Below are positions 1-11,500 of a stretch of DNA of 64,000 nt, piece after piece (positions within the stretch are counted from its first letter, which is position 1; each line of letters starts with the position of its first letter). The position numbers were made by a program, and so were the translations under genes. Under the pieces are notes generated by a model. The model had not been told where the DNA came from, ran no database searches, and saw only the letters and a list, made by a program, of their open reading frames with translations. This stretch comes from Eremomyces bilateralis CBS 781.70 (lineage: Eukaryota; Ascomycota; Dothideomycetes; Eremomycetales; Eremomycetaceae), in NCBI RefSeq assembly GCF_010015585.1, contig NW_022985104.1, positions 62,001-126,000 of the forward strand, read 5' to 3'.

Positions 1-480
1 AACATAGCCAAAATCAAGATCGGACGGTAGAAGCTTTAGATTCCTTCTTCAATTTTCCAATGCACCCTTGGTAGTAAAGCTGAATTGCGGTACTATAACT
101 GTGTATAGATTTGCAGCTAGTTCCTTGTGACTGGATGAGCAGGGCCATTTGTGCCTAAAGCAAGCGGAGCTGCGGAGGTAACATCCTCGCGGGCGACAGC
201 TGGTGTCACAGGAAAATTACCTTAGCTATATCTGCCCTTCTACTAGCCTCCTAGTAGGGGCGTCCCTTTTTGGGGATTTAGCTTAGTTGGTTACATTTGA
301 CAGCTGGCGGTTCCAAAATCTGGCGGTTGCAAAATGTGAGAGAACGCTTGGCGTAGAAGACACGAAACGCGCTCAATGCATGATACTTCCTCCTAGGTTG
401 GTCACCACAAGCTATTGCAGCGGAAATCGGCCTAGGGGTTTCTATTATCTACCGCTATCGTGCACATCTTATTAGATATA
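1..480. other. Gene-free left edge
   Basis: No ORF with protein-like composition is visible here. It leads directly into transposase-derived sequence, so it probably belongs to the same decayed repeat block, but I see no terminal inverted repeat or target-site duplication that would define an element end. Confidence 0.4.
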
Positions 481-1384
481 GCCCTCTTCGTGCTTAATAC
501 CGCCGGAAACGGGGCCATCCTTGTTCATTATCGCAAGCAGACGAAGACGCGCTCTTCGAGAAGCTACTCTAGGAAGGGTAGCTATATCTTAATAAACTTA
601 TATTCTGGTTAGATATGGAAAGGGGCGTACACATTAGTGAGTCTACGGTATGTCGCGTGATTAATCGGAGACACTGGTCACAAAAAATTACGAAGTAGAT
701 CTCGCGGAACCAGTCCTAAGAGATGCGGGAAGCGTATTAGGCAGAACTTCGTCAGTTTAACACCGATGATACGGTCTTTCTTGACGAGTCGATATTAAAT
801 GAGAAGACAGGCTGGAGATACCGTTATTATTCGCCCATTGGGTCTGAATCCCGCGGTTTCAGGCGCATAGATCGGGCAAGACTTGGGCTGCTATCGAGGT
901 ATATACGATCAGAGGCTTAATTGCCTATGGTGTACGCCAAGGCTACTACAGTCGAGAGCATTTGATTGAGTGGCTACAGGACGCCCTGCTTCCGTCTTTG
1001 GCTAGAGACTCTCCTCGTCCACGTGTTATCATACTTAATAACTGTTCGACGCATGTTTCAGAGGATGTTATAAGGCTTCTCGAGGAAGCAGGATGTCTTG
1101 TACGTTTTACGCCGCCCTACTCTCTAGACTACAACCCCATCGAGATGGTCGGGTCAGTCCTTAAAGCTTGGATCAGACGTAATCACGTCTATACGCGCCA
1201 TCTATGTGGCAACTTTGGCGAGTTCCTCAACTTTGCTATTACGCGCAGTCAATGTGATCCTTTTGAGCTTAAGCATTTTGAAAACGTAGACCATGGGATC
1301 TATATCTCTGACCAGCGATATAATGAGCTTCGTGTACAACTCCGTGGGTTTGAAAATGGGAGGATAGGTCATCCGGCTAGTTAG
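480..1384 (+). mobile_element. Tc1/mariner-type transposase relic (DDE, fungal)
   Basis: Plus-strand translation shows the parts of a fungal Tc1/mariner transposase in the right order. A helix-turn-helix-like segment (DMERGVHISESTVCRVINRR) lies near 612-675. A first catalytic block (DTVFLDESILNEKTGWRYR) lies near 768-825. A continuous C-terminal DDE block runs from about 883 to the stop at 1384, with the third acidic residue in DYNPIE. The element is dead. Several in-frame stops lie in the N-terminal part, the frame shifts between the first and second DDE blocks (around 870-885), and the second catalytic Asp is Asn (ILNNCSTH in place of the usual L-D-N). The stops and the Asp-to-Asn change are all compatible with C-to-T/G-to-A decay of the repeat-induced point mutation kind; that is an inference. 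No terminal repeats could be drawn. Confidence 0.8.
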
Positions 1385-1660
1385 TACGCGAACAGTAACA
1401 ACAATCTTCTCGTATCTCCAGTTTTCGTCCTTTAGAGGGCTACCTAGGTTCACTGGTACCTCGTCCTCTACGACTGTGATCTCAAAATTGTTACGCCTCA
1501 TTGTATCCAGGGTGGCATCGTAGTGGCGCCTGCCGTTAACATGGACTCGAAGCTGGATACGAATCTTGTAATCGGGAATCCTTTCGGCGTGAAACGTGTC
1601 TATGGCGGTATAAAGCTGTTGCCGTGCAGTTGGCTGCGTAGGAGAGTTCCTGGTCCCAGG
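1385..1660 (-). other. Unidentified protein-like open frame between transposase relics
   Basis: The minus strand is open here and reads like real protein, with segments such as RIQLRVHVNGRRHYDATL and NNFEITVVEDEVPVNLG. The open frame runs on antisense through parts of both flanking transposase relics (1202-1708), and those ends are probably shadows. I do not recognise the family. It may be a fragment of a host gene or of another repeat caught between the two transposon pieces. No start, stop or splice site can be assigned. Confidence 0.25.
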
Positions 1661-1950
1661 ATATGGCTCATCGTGAAGGAATGGAAGGCTCAAAACGGTC
1701 TGAAACACTACTTCAATTGCGCCTCATCTCCTGATCTCGCGATCATCGAGAACTGTTTCCAAGCGATGAAGCAACACGTACGTAAATATACCCATTGGGA
1801 CCCCGACGAGACGCAATAGCTTCTAAAAGAGGGATGGGACGGTATTAAGCAGGAATGTATCAATTCCCGCGTTGATTCTATGCCTGAAAGGCTTCAGGCC
1901 GTTATAGACGTAGAGGGACAGCTGATTGGAGATTTTAAGGCGAAAACTTA
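1650..1950 (+). mobile_element. Second Tc1/mariner-type transposase C-terminal fragment
   Basis: The plus strand carries the C-terminal end of a different Tc1-like subfamily, with SSPDLAIIENCFQAMKQHV, then KYTHWDPDE, GWDGIKQECIN, VDSMPERLQAV and a terminal G-Q-L. These are hallmark blocks of fungal Tc1-type transposases, where the last DDE residue sits in the S-P-D-L-x-x-I-E-N motif. Only the last third is present. An in-frame TAG at 1817-1819 (probably a mutated CAG) interrupts it, and the frame resumes without a shift. Lying 0.3 kb from another transposase relic of a separate subfamily, it points to nested or serial insertions. Confidence 0.75.
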
Positions 1951-2717
1951 GAATCTATTAGATATAGAATTTTTAAGCGTTCCAAATAGCATCATTTATA
2001 TTTAACAGTGTTTGAACGGATGTTGGTTGAGATATTTGCGTTGAAACTATCAATATATGCCGTTTTGTATGGTGATGCGGACCCTGTCAAAGTGGTGGGA
2101 CGCGAAATCTGTCGCCCGCGAGCATCAAACTGGGAGAATCGACTTATATTGCAAGACTGGAAACTGGAAATACCCAATATATAATCGTGTTCGATCTGAG
2201 TCGTAGATCGAAAACTAACCAAAGCTAAATATGTTTCAAGAATTCAGGTGGTGGACAACGCAAATATGACATGAAGTTGAACGATTTCCATGAACTTGGG
2301 GCTAACTGACGCTATCCATACTCGGATGGGATGCCTGCAATATCCGGTTCGGCCCGTCCCGTTCACTGGCCAGAATCCGCCTTATGCAATTTTAACTTCA
2401 ACTATAGTTAGTTACTGCAACAGCCTCTTCGTCAATTGCCTACCGACAACCCCTTCGCCTACATGAATTGATAACATTCAAACCACCCGACTACAGGGGC
2501 TCCACAATGCATGCCAGGAGCTGGAGCTGAAGCTGAAGCGTACGCGCCTCCACCCACTCGACAGGCGCTTGTTGTCACAGAATATCTGTGTTTTAAGAAT
2601 CTAGAAATGAGGCGATTGCAAATACGATAGGAAGTGGTTTTGTACTCCGATAACATTATAGCGTTTACGGTATGCCTGGGAATTGATATTTCATAATTGC
2701 AGTGGTAGACCTGCAAC

Positions 2718-2821
2718 CGGCTCGTGGCCATGCGATGCCGAGCGTCCATCATCGCCCTTCATCGGTGAAATATACACGATGAACCGATCATGGATGCTCG
2801 GCATCGCATGGCCACGACCGG
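2718..2821. repeat. Imperfect inverted repeat, about 35 bp arms
   Basis: The left arm at about 2718-2752 and the right arm at about 2787-2821 are near-perfect reverse complements, sharing the core TGGCCATGCGATGCCGAGCG on the left. The loop is about 34 bp. The right arm is part of a longer motif that recurs 0.58 kb downstream. It could be a remnant of a small inverted-repeat element or a rearrangement within a repeat. I see no coding function. Confidence 0.7.
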
Positions 2822-2893
2822 AATCTGCAAAGGGCATACTTCCACCCGTATTGCTGGTGTGTATATACCTTACACTCGCACCCGTCTGCCACG
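2758..2893 (+). repeat. Diverged repeat, copy A
   Basis: This stretch aligns with 3347-3476 over roughly 130 bp. Both contain the identical core CTCGGCATCGCATGGCCA, followed by matching blocks such as CATACTTCCACCC or TATACTTCCACCC. Differences are largely transitions, as expected of ageing or RIP-affected repeats. The parent element is not recognised. Confidence 0.6.
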
Positions 2894-3346
2894 AATTGGA
2901 GTGCTACGCTTTTGTAGGCTTTGGCTGCGAGTTTCTCGCCACTGGAGCAACTGAGTTAGTACGATAGGTAGCGTTAGGAGCAGGGGTGTTTACCTTGCCC
3001 TGCGTTAACTAACTTAGGCAATTATATTTTATTACATGATTCGAAGCTCGTTGAAGAGATGATGATCAAGTTAGACCCGATTCAGAGGCTAAAAAGCAAT
3101 TGAGGATAAACCAAGTTAAAGAATACAGGAATTGGCCAATTATAAACAGGATCGGAGCTACTTTTGATACTCTAACAAAATAGTGCGAACTGCAGTTACG
3201 GTTGGATGCATTATGCATCATAATTCAATACCCATTTAAACATTAATATTTTTAAATATGCGGTATTTTGGTAAGGCCCGCGGGACGGGCCGAGCTGAGC
3301 CGTTTGGATTCCCTGTCTCCCCTCCTTTACTCTTCGTCGTCCTTCC

Positions 3347-3476
3347 TTCATGAGATACGCGAGAAACCGGTCACGGCCGCTCGGCATCGCATGGCCATGG
3401 CCGGAACCTGTAGCGCGTATACTTCCACCCATGCTGTCCATCTGCATACACCTTGTACGCTCGACCATCGGACACG
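3347..3476 (+). repeat. Diverged repeat, copy B
   Basis: Direct-orientation partner of 2758-2893. In minus-strand translation both copies give related peptides (G-G-S, then S-G-[HR]-G-H-A-M-P-S and D-R-F), so the repeated piece may once have been coding. I cannot name the parent element. Confidence 0.6.
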
Positions 3477-3652
3477 CATTTCGAGCAAGGCTTCGTAACC
3501 AGAACGCCAGTGGCCCACGCACCATGGGCGTGGTGAACGTGGCTCTGCCAGCCACAAGACTATTGGCTCCATGCTGTCAACGATGTTTCATAAGGACCAG
3601 AGGTGGAGCGAACCAACTCTTGCCCTCCGTAGTCCCCAGACCTCCGTTGTTG

Positions 3653-4114
3653 CTATACGGGTGGTGATTTCTTTGGCACTGCTCGAGCATTTCCCGTCGT
3701 GGTTATACTTGAGCCGGCTCCGTCTGCGGAAACAATGTTGTTCTTGCTGTTAGGCCGTCCCCTAGCTTCGTTGGCGACGTTGGCAGTTGAGACTTGATCG
3801 ACTACGTTTTTACTTCGGGGAACCGGTCCGGGGATTAATTGTCTGGACCATCGTCGTTTTCGCTCCACGATATTGGCCGCTTAAACACGGGGGGTTAGAT
3901 CCTGTAGTCCTCGTTGTTTCGGGCCCTGGGTCCGTCGTGGCCTTCCCGCAATGTCCGCCATCTCAGCTGCATTAACGATCAGCATATTATTAACTGAGGC
4001 TTAAGCAGGGAGGCTGTTACCTTCATCATTATCCAAATCCCATAGCCATGGGGCGGCAGTGATAAGGCGAATTTTGGTCCGTATTTTGGTCAGGGAATGC
4101 TCATAAGCTGCCAT
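3653..4114 (-). other. Decayed spliced-looking ORF, unidentified
   Basis: On the minus strand an ATG at 4114 opens a 31-codon frame. It is followed by a plausible intron (GTAACA at 4020 to TGCAG at 3967) and then further open sequence rich in Arg, Pro and Lys (for example ADIAGRPRRTQGPKQRG and RSKNVVDQVS). The frame is not continuous to the end. I do not recognise the protein. Its position among repeats suggests an old repeat-encoded or pseudogenised ORF, but a short host gene cannot be excluded. Confidence 0.22.
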
Positions 4115-5516
4115 GATGTATGTAGTAAAGTGGTCGAGTGTTTGTCAAAGAATCAAAGTTGATAAGAGGAAAGGTTGAGGGAGAGAGAAGCAATATAGAA
4201 GTGGTGACTTGATCTTTTGCAGTATTGCACTCAGATTTGTGATTGAATGGAAGAGTTCAGAGAGTAGGAGAAATTAAAAGGCAATAACAGACGTGGGCGA
4301 TACCGATAAGAATTCATAACACAGGTGAATCTACTGGTGAACTTACCTACTGTTTCCTACCTAGCCCCAATTGACGATCACGGGGCAAATCGATAGATTC
4401 GGGCGAATTAGCTATCACATGGACGAATTCCAAACTGCCAAAATGTTTCTTGAGTTCCATCACAAGGCTGCCGAGACGGATATACAAGGATATTAGCCTC
4501 TGGACTCTTACTACATAGCAAGCAAGACATCTAAGTTCGCCACCAGTTGCGGCTGGTGAAGAGACATGCTGGTCTTCACGTACAGCTCCTGACTACATTC
4601 TCATCTGGTTATAGTGTACATATGGTTCATTATATTTTCTGTTCGGTGTCGTAAAAGGAGTGGCGTTCCGACTGACTCGGACTGATCTTTGGCGATGTAT
4701 TAGCATTGAAAGATATTAATGAAACGGGTTCCATTACCCGATGCTGGTCACTAACCTTTATATCGTATCTCCCCAATCTGCAGATCACAACTTTTCTTGA
4801 CTTAGGCAGTTGCTAAATATCTCAGGGGTATATCAAGGTAGAAAGTGGTAGAGCAGTGTCCAGTGCGTCTTGCGTATCATTGAATTTATACAAAGCAGCA
4901 GGCCACAGATCAAAGACATGGCATTCTAAAAGTGGGAAGTTAAGGCCATTAGATTCGGTACTAAGCACGATTAGGTTGTAGTGAATGTTGAAAATGGATC
5001 CTTCAATGGGTCTTGGACAATGAGAACACAAGCTAGTAGAAAGGGTGATGATGATGTTCTAGATCGATTGTAGTCAAAGAAGGTTTCATAAGTTCCAAGG
5101 TCGAAGTGCAAGTGCTTCAGGCAAAATACTGCGTCTGTTGCAGCAGATATTCCTACGATCTTGCAGAATTCGACTGACGCTAGAACCTGGAGGAGGTGTA
5201 AAGAAGGTACACACGTGACACCCTATTCTTGGTATTCAAGGAGTTGTAAGATAAATAGTTCGAAAAAAAGTGCATGGTTGCCCGAATGCATCTTGACCAT
5301 CTGTTGCCGTTGCCGCCCTCGTTCTTAGACAATGCCTCCCGGTATGCTCATGTCACAATATGCCGAACGCCTTTAAAAACCCAAGGTAACCCTCTATAGG
5401 CGACAAATCTACTACCCAAAGAATCAGACTCCTCGAAGTCAGTCAACCGCCAATTTCCCCTGCCTGGCGGAGAAATGTAGGAAAGAAAGGGTTGAGAAGG
5501 ATGTGGTATGAGCCTT
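4115..5516. other. Intergenic, no gene seen
   Basis: About 1.4 kb without convincing coding sequence on either strand. Short ORFs here lack recognisable motifs or splice partners. It forms the downstream flank of the giant minus-strand gene. Confidence 0.45.
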
Positions 5517-8500
5517 TTAATGTTGCAGAAATCGCTTTCCAAGTAGAAGTTTGCTCTTGCGGCGAGTGCTGGATGACGGGTCAGAATTGTTTGATTTCCT
5601 GAGGAGACAGGATGGAATGCCGTGATTGTCAACTAACCTTGCTGAATCATCCCCGGAATTGTCTTTGGATTTACCACCTAGGCCGGTGAGTCGCTTCGCA
5701 AGTGAGCTGTGGACACTTGGTGGTCTCCTGGATGACTGATTGAGTTAGCAATTGAAGACATTTATGAATTGGGTTCGATTTACCTCATCGTCTATTCCAT
5801 TTGAACCAGTAGCAACCGATTGCTCTGCCGTCACAAAATCGTGTTGAACCACTGGTGACCCTCTTGCTACCGGAGCTGTGGATGAGGAGTGAACGCTGGA
5901 AGCTAAAGAGTCCTCTTCGTTGCGATTGCTCTCTCCAGCCTGACTTTCACTGTAGCTATCGTCGGTGTCTCCGGCAAGGACATCAGAAAGGTCTCTGGTG
6001 CTAGTTGTTTCACTTGTTGCTTCACTTCGAGAAGGTGTCATGCTCAGGAGGGTGGTCGAATTCGCAATTTCCTTCAAGCGACCACCTGGGATGCCCGGCG
6101 TCTTATGTCGAGAGAACTTGTTTCCGACAATAGCGCCAACGTGCGAGATGAGCGCTCGACGGACTTCCCTCTTGAGCTGCATAGCAAGGTCGTAGTTGGA
6201 CCAGGTCTTATTGCGGTATTCCAACGTAGGAAGTCGGAAGACAAGGTTGTGGACATCTTCGAAATTGCGTTGACCTTTGCCTTTGTAGGATAGACAAAGG
6301 ACAACGCTCGGGATTTTGACATATGCGAGGGTCATGTAGTTGGATGCTCTCTTCATCATCTGGGTGATGTCGTCTGGACGTGAAGTTTTGGCGGTCGAGC
6401 GAGTACCGCCCGTCGGAGAACGATGCAAACCAAACCGCTTGCCTCGGTCCGGACGCTCGGTTAATTGGGTAGAAGATCTTTCGGAGCCATCTGGATGGCT
6501 GGGAGGGCGGGAAAGTTGCGATAGACTATCTGAGGAGAAGTCGCGGCTCGGAAGTATCGGCGTCTTGTTCCCAGCGGCATCGGATGAGTTGAACAAGTGC
6601 AGATGATACAGGTGACGGCTCTTGGGTTTACCGGATGACTTTTGTCTTCTGCTCGGGAGATCCAGTGTAGGCTGAAGGCGCAGTTCAAAGTCCTCGGTGC
6701 CTGTGTGGTGGCTAATGTCACTCCCAATCCCAGTAGATACCTCATCATCAACCTGGCCGGCGTCAACTTTCTCATCTTCTTCCTCCTGAGCGGGAAGCAT
6801 ATTTTTGACGAGAAATGGGGAGAAGCTGCCGTTTTCAAAAGCGTTAGGTCCAGCTTGCGGGAAGATGTACTCAAAGAGTTTTATTCCGACGTCCTTTTCA
6901 AGCTGCAGCTTGATGGGATGAATGTTCACCTCGAAGTTGTTCATCACTGGTATGCCGCCAATCGCTTCAAGCATATACCAATGGACACGGATCATCTTTG
7001 CCTCCCGAGAATCCGGAATACCCTTTGCGTCGTCAGAGTACGGACCGATGATTTCCGGATAGAGCGCATTGGATAGGAGATTGTATCCTCGAATTTGTGC
7101 AATCTCCATCGTATTGCGGTTGGATCCGTCGCTCTGATCCACACGATCAAAGCAAGCGCCTTGCAACTGAAGCTCAGCAAGTGACTCATCCTTACCCCTT
7201 ATCAGATGCCACTTGATCTCAGAGGCAGAGATGAGCCAACGCAACATGCCCGTCGTATCCATCGCCGACCCCTTCTCTTCGTACTTTCGCTGAGCCGTCG
7301 TGATCGCCTTCATCATGAAGAACAGGTCGTCTTCGGCGACGCTCAAGTCATGTTCAACCGCAATTCGGCCTTTCCAGCCTTGGGCATCAAGATACCTCTC
7401 GCGGACTTGGAACACTAGCTTTATCTCTTCCAGCTGGCGGATCCTCTCCTGAAGCATTTCTACCATCTCAGGCGTCCCGGACAGATCGCTGAAGTCTGAA
7501 GCCAGCATGATCTTCTCGAGTCGTTCATTTCTTGTCTTCTCCAACGGCTCGCTGTATAATAGCAAATCTAAGATGATGACGTAGAGTGCGTAATATTGCG
7601 TAGAATCGCAGGTGACACGAAGATGAGGGAATTCCACCCAGATGTGGTCCATCCGCCTCTCTCCTTTCTCCGCTTCCGGCAGAGGCTGGTCATCGTTTCC
7701 AGTTGTGACGTCATCGTTATACTTGAGACGGAGGTTGTTATACTTGTCATAGCGCATGGTCACCGACGTTCGCTGAATAACTCTCGAAAATCCGAATGGA
7801 TCGATGCTGAACTCAAACATGACTTCGAGAGGCACCCAAGGTGGCCATGCACTACCTGCGGGGGCGCCGTATCTGCTCCCAGAGTACATGTGCAACAGGT
7901 TCCGCGGAAACGTTTTTGAGTTCGTGACGAAGATTTGCACGCTGTCTGTGGCTAGAGTAAACCGTCTTTGGACCAGTCCACTAACATCGTCCGTCATTCT
8001 GTCCTTGTCCATGATTTGGATAACCTTCATCTGCATCCCTTTAGCTGTAACAAGGACGGCAGACTTGGGGTTTTTATCGCTTTGCAATTGAATTTGAGGG
8101 GCGATGAGACGGACGTGGTAGGAGTTTTGCGCAGTGAAGTCGAGAGATATGTCTTCACCAGCATCGGCGGTCCGGTTAATCCCAGACCCATCTTTTTCAT
8201 CGGGGTCGTCCGCCGTGACAAATTGTCTTGCATCATCAAGCAACTCCTGGATTCGACCCTGGATATTGGTCTCATCATCTTTTTGTGGTGTGACAGGAGC
8301 CGTTGTGGGGGTGGCAAGGGCCTCTTCAACATCTGGATGCTCGGTCTTCAGCTTGTTTTGTTCGTCCACGATGTCGAGTATGAATTTGACTGCTCTGCGG
8401 CTCATGTAATACACGAACCCGCGCCGTTGACTGGCCTCATGGATATAGCGCATGATGATGTTGCGCAGCGAATTGTTCCACTTGACTTGGGAATTGTGTA

Positions 8501-11500
8501 CGATGAATCGATTGTTAGAATCACTCAGGTAATCCGCAAGCGGTGCAGACGCCATAGCCTCTGTTTCTGCGTCAGGGTCCTCACTCTGTTCATTAGCCTC
8601 GAAGAAGATGTCATCCGCAGCCTCAGGATCTTTAGCCATGAACTCGGCATCTTTTTCCAGCCGCTCGACGAGTGTCTTCAACATCGCTTGGAGAAACGCC
8701 TTCTTTTTGCGAAGAGTATTGTCATGATCTTGGAGGACGCCGAATTGCTCTTGCAGTGGGCCGGCGTCGGAATCTACGCTTTTGACTAGATTTAGCTCGT
8801 GCTCTCCGAGCGTCCTTCGGTGTCGCATGATTTGCTCGTCGATCTGCTCTAACCGGGCTTGAATGAGATCACATTGAACTCGGCGGGGATCATTTCGGGC
8901 CGACATCACACAGTAGTGCGTATCTTCATAACCAAAGGGACTGGATCGATTCGGATCTCCGGAAATCGTCTCATTGTGGTCTGTCTGTCGGAAGTAGGTG
9001 AATCGAGGCGCAAAAGCTAATGGGAGAATCTTCGTTTCTGGATTCGACTGAGTCGGGATGGCCCAGTCCATTTCGCGGAAATCGTCCATATCAACCCATC
9101 TCAAGTCATTGTCCGGAATTGTGAACTTGGAAAGATCAATAGGAGTTTCCGAGCTTAGCCGGCCGGGGTAATCGTCTTCTGTAACGTGGAGATCATTGAT
9201 GCCTGGAGTAGTCATCGTTGCAGATACAGCCCGAATATCGGCTGCCATGAAGTCAACCTGGGCCTGGTTGATGCGGATTGCAGTCGTTTTGGACAGCTTC
9301 CCTTGGACCATTTTCCTAAACTCCTCTCGTCGTTGATGAAGATCCAACATGAAACTGTCGATTTTGACCTTCAACCCCGTAGCATTGACCTGGCCCCCTG
9401 CATTTCCTTCACTGTGCGTGTAAATGTGACTCATATACAAAGGACTCAGAAGGAGGTTATACTTGATTGTGGCAAGATGGCGCCCAAATTTCTTGCTTGG
9501 CTTGACTGGCGCGTTTGGCCAGAGTTTGCCCTGCCGGACCGGGAGAGAAAGCACACCGGAGAACATAGACCACCAACTGAAAAAGTGACTGAAAAATCTA
9601 GGAGTCAAATGCACACTATTGTAGTTGTTTGACGCCTTCAGGTTCGTCACCGTCCAGTCCCGATCTATCGGAGCGGCAACGGCGATGGACATGTGGATGT
9701 GGTGGCTCCTAAATCCCCGGTACGCATCGTAATTCAGTCCGTCTCGACTCTTCGCATACTTTGGGTGCTTCAATACAACGTCGTAGTGATGTTTGAAATC
9801 AAAAGACCGTCCGCCATGGGGCAAATTCCGCTCGAAGACAAGACCGAGCAACCAGCGAACGCTCCCAGTCAATTTCATCACGGTCTTTTGGAAAATGGGA
9901 CCGGGTTTCTTTGGATCGGAGCTGATAGGGATGGAACCATCCTGTCCCGTGATCGTATGATCTTGCGTGTGTCGAACGTATGCGCTGAAATCCGGAACGG
10001 CCAGAACGAACACTCCAGATTCCACGATCATGAATCTCCTGGGATCGTTTTCTTGCCAGATGCGCCAGGCTACGTCATTCTGCCAGCACAGAGCGAAACC
10101 GGCTCCGACCCCCGTGACTAGATAAGGATCCCTGGAGCCTTTCAAAATGAGGTGAACGTCACCATCACCCTTCCAACTGACGAGGAGCCGAGAATGAAAA
10201 CAGAGGCTCAGCTTATCCCAGAATCCCACGCGCTCAGATGGGTCGAGAGCTGGTTTAGTGAAGCCTTCAATGATTTGCATCATGTCCTGCATCGCTGGCT
10301 GATAGCTCGTGCCCCAAGCAATTCGTGTTGAGCCGCTCGTATTGATGTCGATCGAGATGTCGGAGAATGTTTTGACAGGACTGACAGTCCGAGGCACAAT
10401 GACGGAGAACCCGCCGGTTTGCTCGTCATCAGGCCCAGTTTCGGGTGGAACAACGACGACGTCCACCATTCGCTTCGATTCGATATCTCTGAACTCTTCT
10501 GCGATCACAAAGTCTGTCTTCAGTGATAAGCTTGGCAGTCTTGGGCTTTGACCCGGTCGAATTGCAGGAATATGAACCAAAGGAAGGGGGTAGTCTCGTA
10601 ACGTCATCCTGGTCTCTCCCATGCTGATATGAACGTTCATTGGAATAAGGATGCTGTACTTCATGTCTCTTGGCATGCCTTTTCCAATCCGGTTCAAAAA
10701 GCTTGGGAAATCATTAATCGGAAAGCTTGGCTTGTCGACTAGAAAGTTGAAGTCCGATATCTGGATTGTGGCGAGAGCAGGCCGCTGTGGAATGGACATG
10801 ATACACTCCCGTTGGTCCGAGTCTTCGTGGCCTTCATCAATGCCCCAGAACATGGCACGAATGTCCTTCATGCCACGATTCTGGTATTTTAAGCCCAGAT
10901 CGATTCTTGTTTTCCAGCTCCGAGCGTTCAGCAATTGAAGCGCCTCCCAGGACTGGTCGACCGTACGCTTGGCACTATCGCTAAGCCCACAAGCGCCTTC
11001 AGCTTCGTATCTTATGACGTTGGGTCCACCTATGGAAGGGCTCCGTTGTCGGCCACGTGGGCCTTCGCTTTTGCTCCTTTCATGTGTATCTGGCTTAACC
11101 TCATCGAGGCTGCCTCTTTCTGGTCTCGACTTGCGATCGTGAGTACTCTTTGCTCGGTGCTTGGCCCCGAATTTCTTGTCTGCCTCTTTCAGTTTCTTGA
11201 CTTTGATCCGGAATGCCTCTTCGCGGGTGGATCTTTGCTTCTGCTCTAGGAGTCCCATCTTATATATGACTCCGAGCTTCCATTCGAATGGGCTATCCTC
11301 AATCTCTCCTAACAAGGCTTGGGTCCGGATGTTGATTCGAGGCACTTTCTTCGGTGCCTGGGGAGGCTTGTTCAAAATATACTCGTCAGAATGTGTCGTG
11401 AACCGATGGTGAAGTTGTTGGACGGTTTTCGTGACGTTGACCAAGTTATCAAAGATTTTATGAACAACAAGTCCATGCGGAACAGCTACTCTGATGGCTT

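Noticed and set aside
7968-8789. 273-codon plus-strand ORF inside the Fmp27-type gene
   Set aside because: Entirely antisense to an intact conserved ORF, with no domain of its own.
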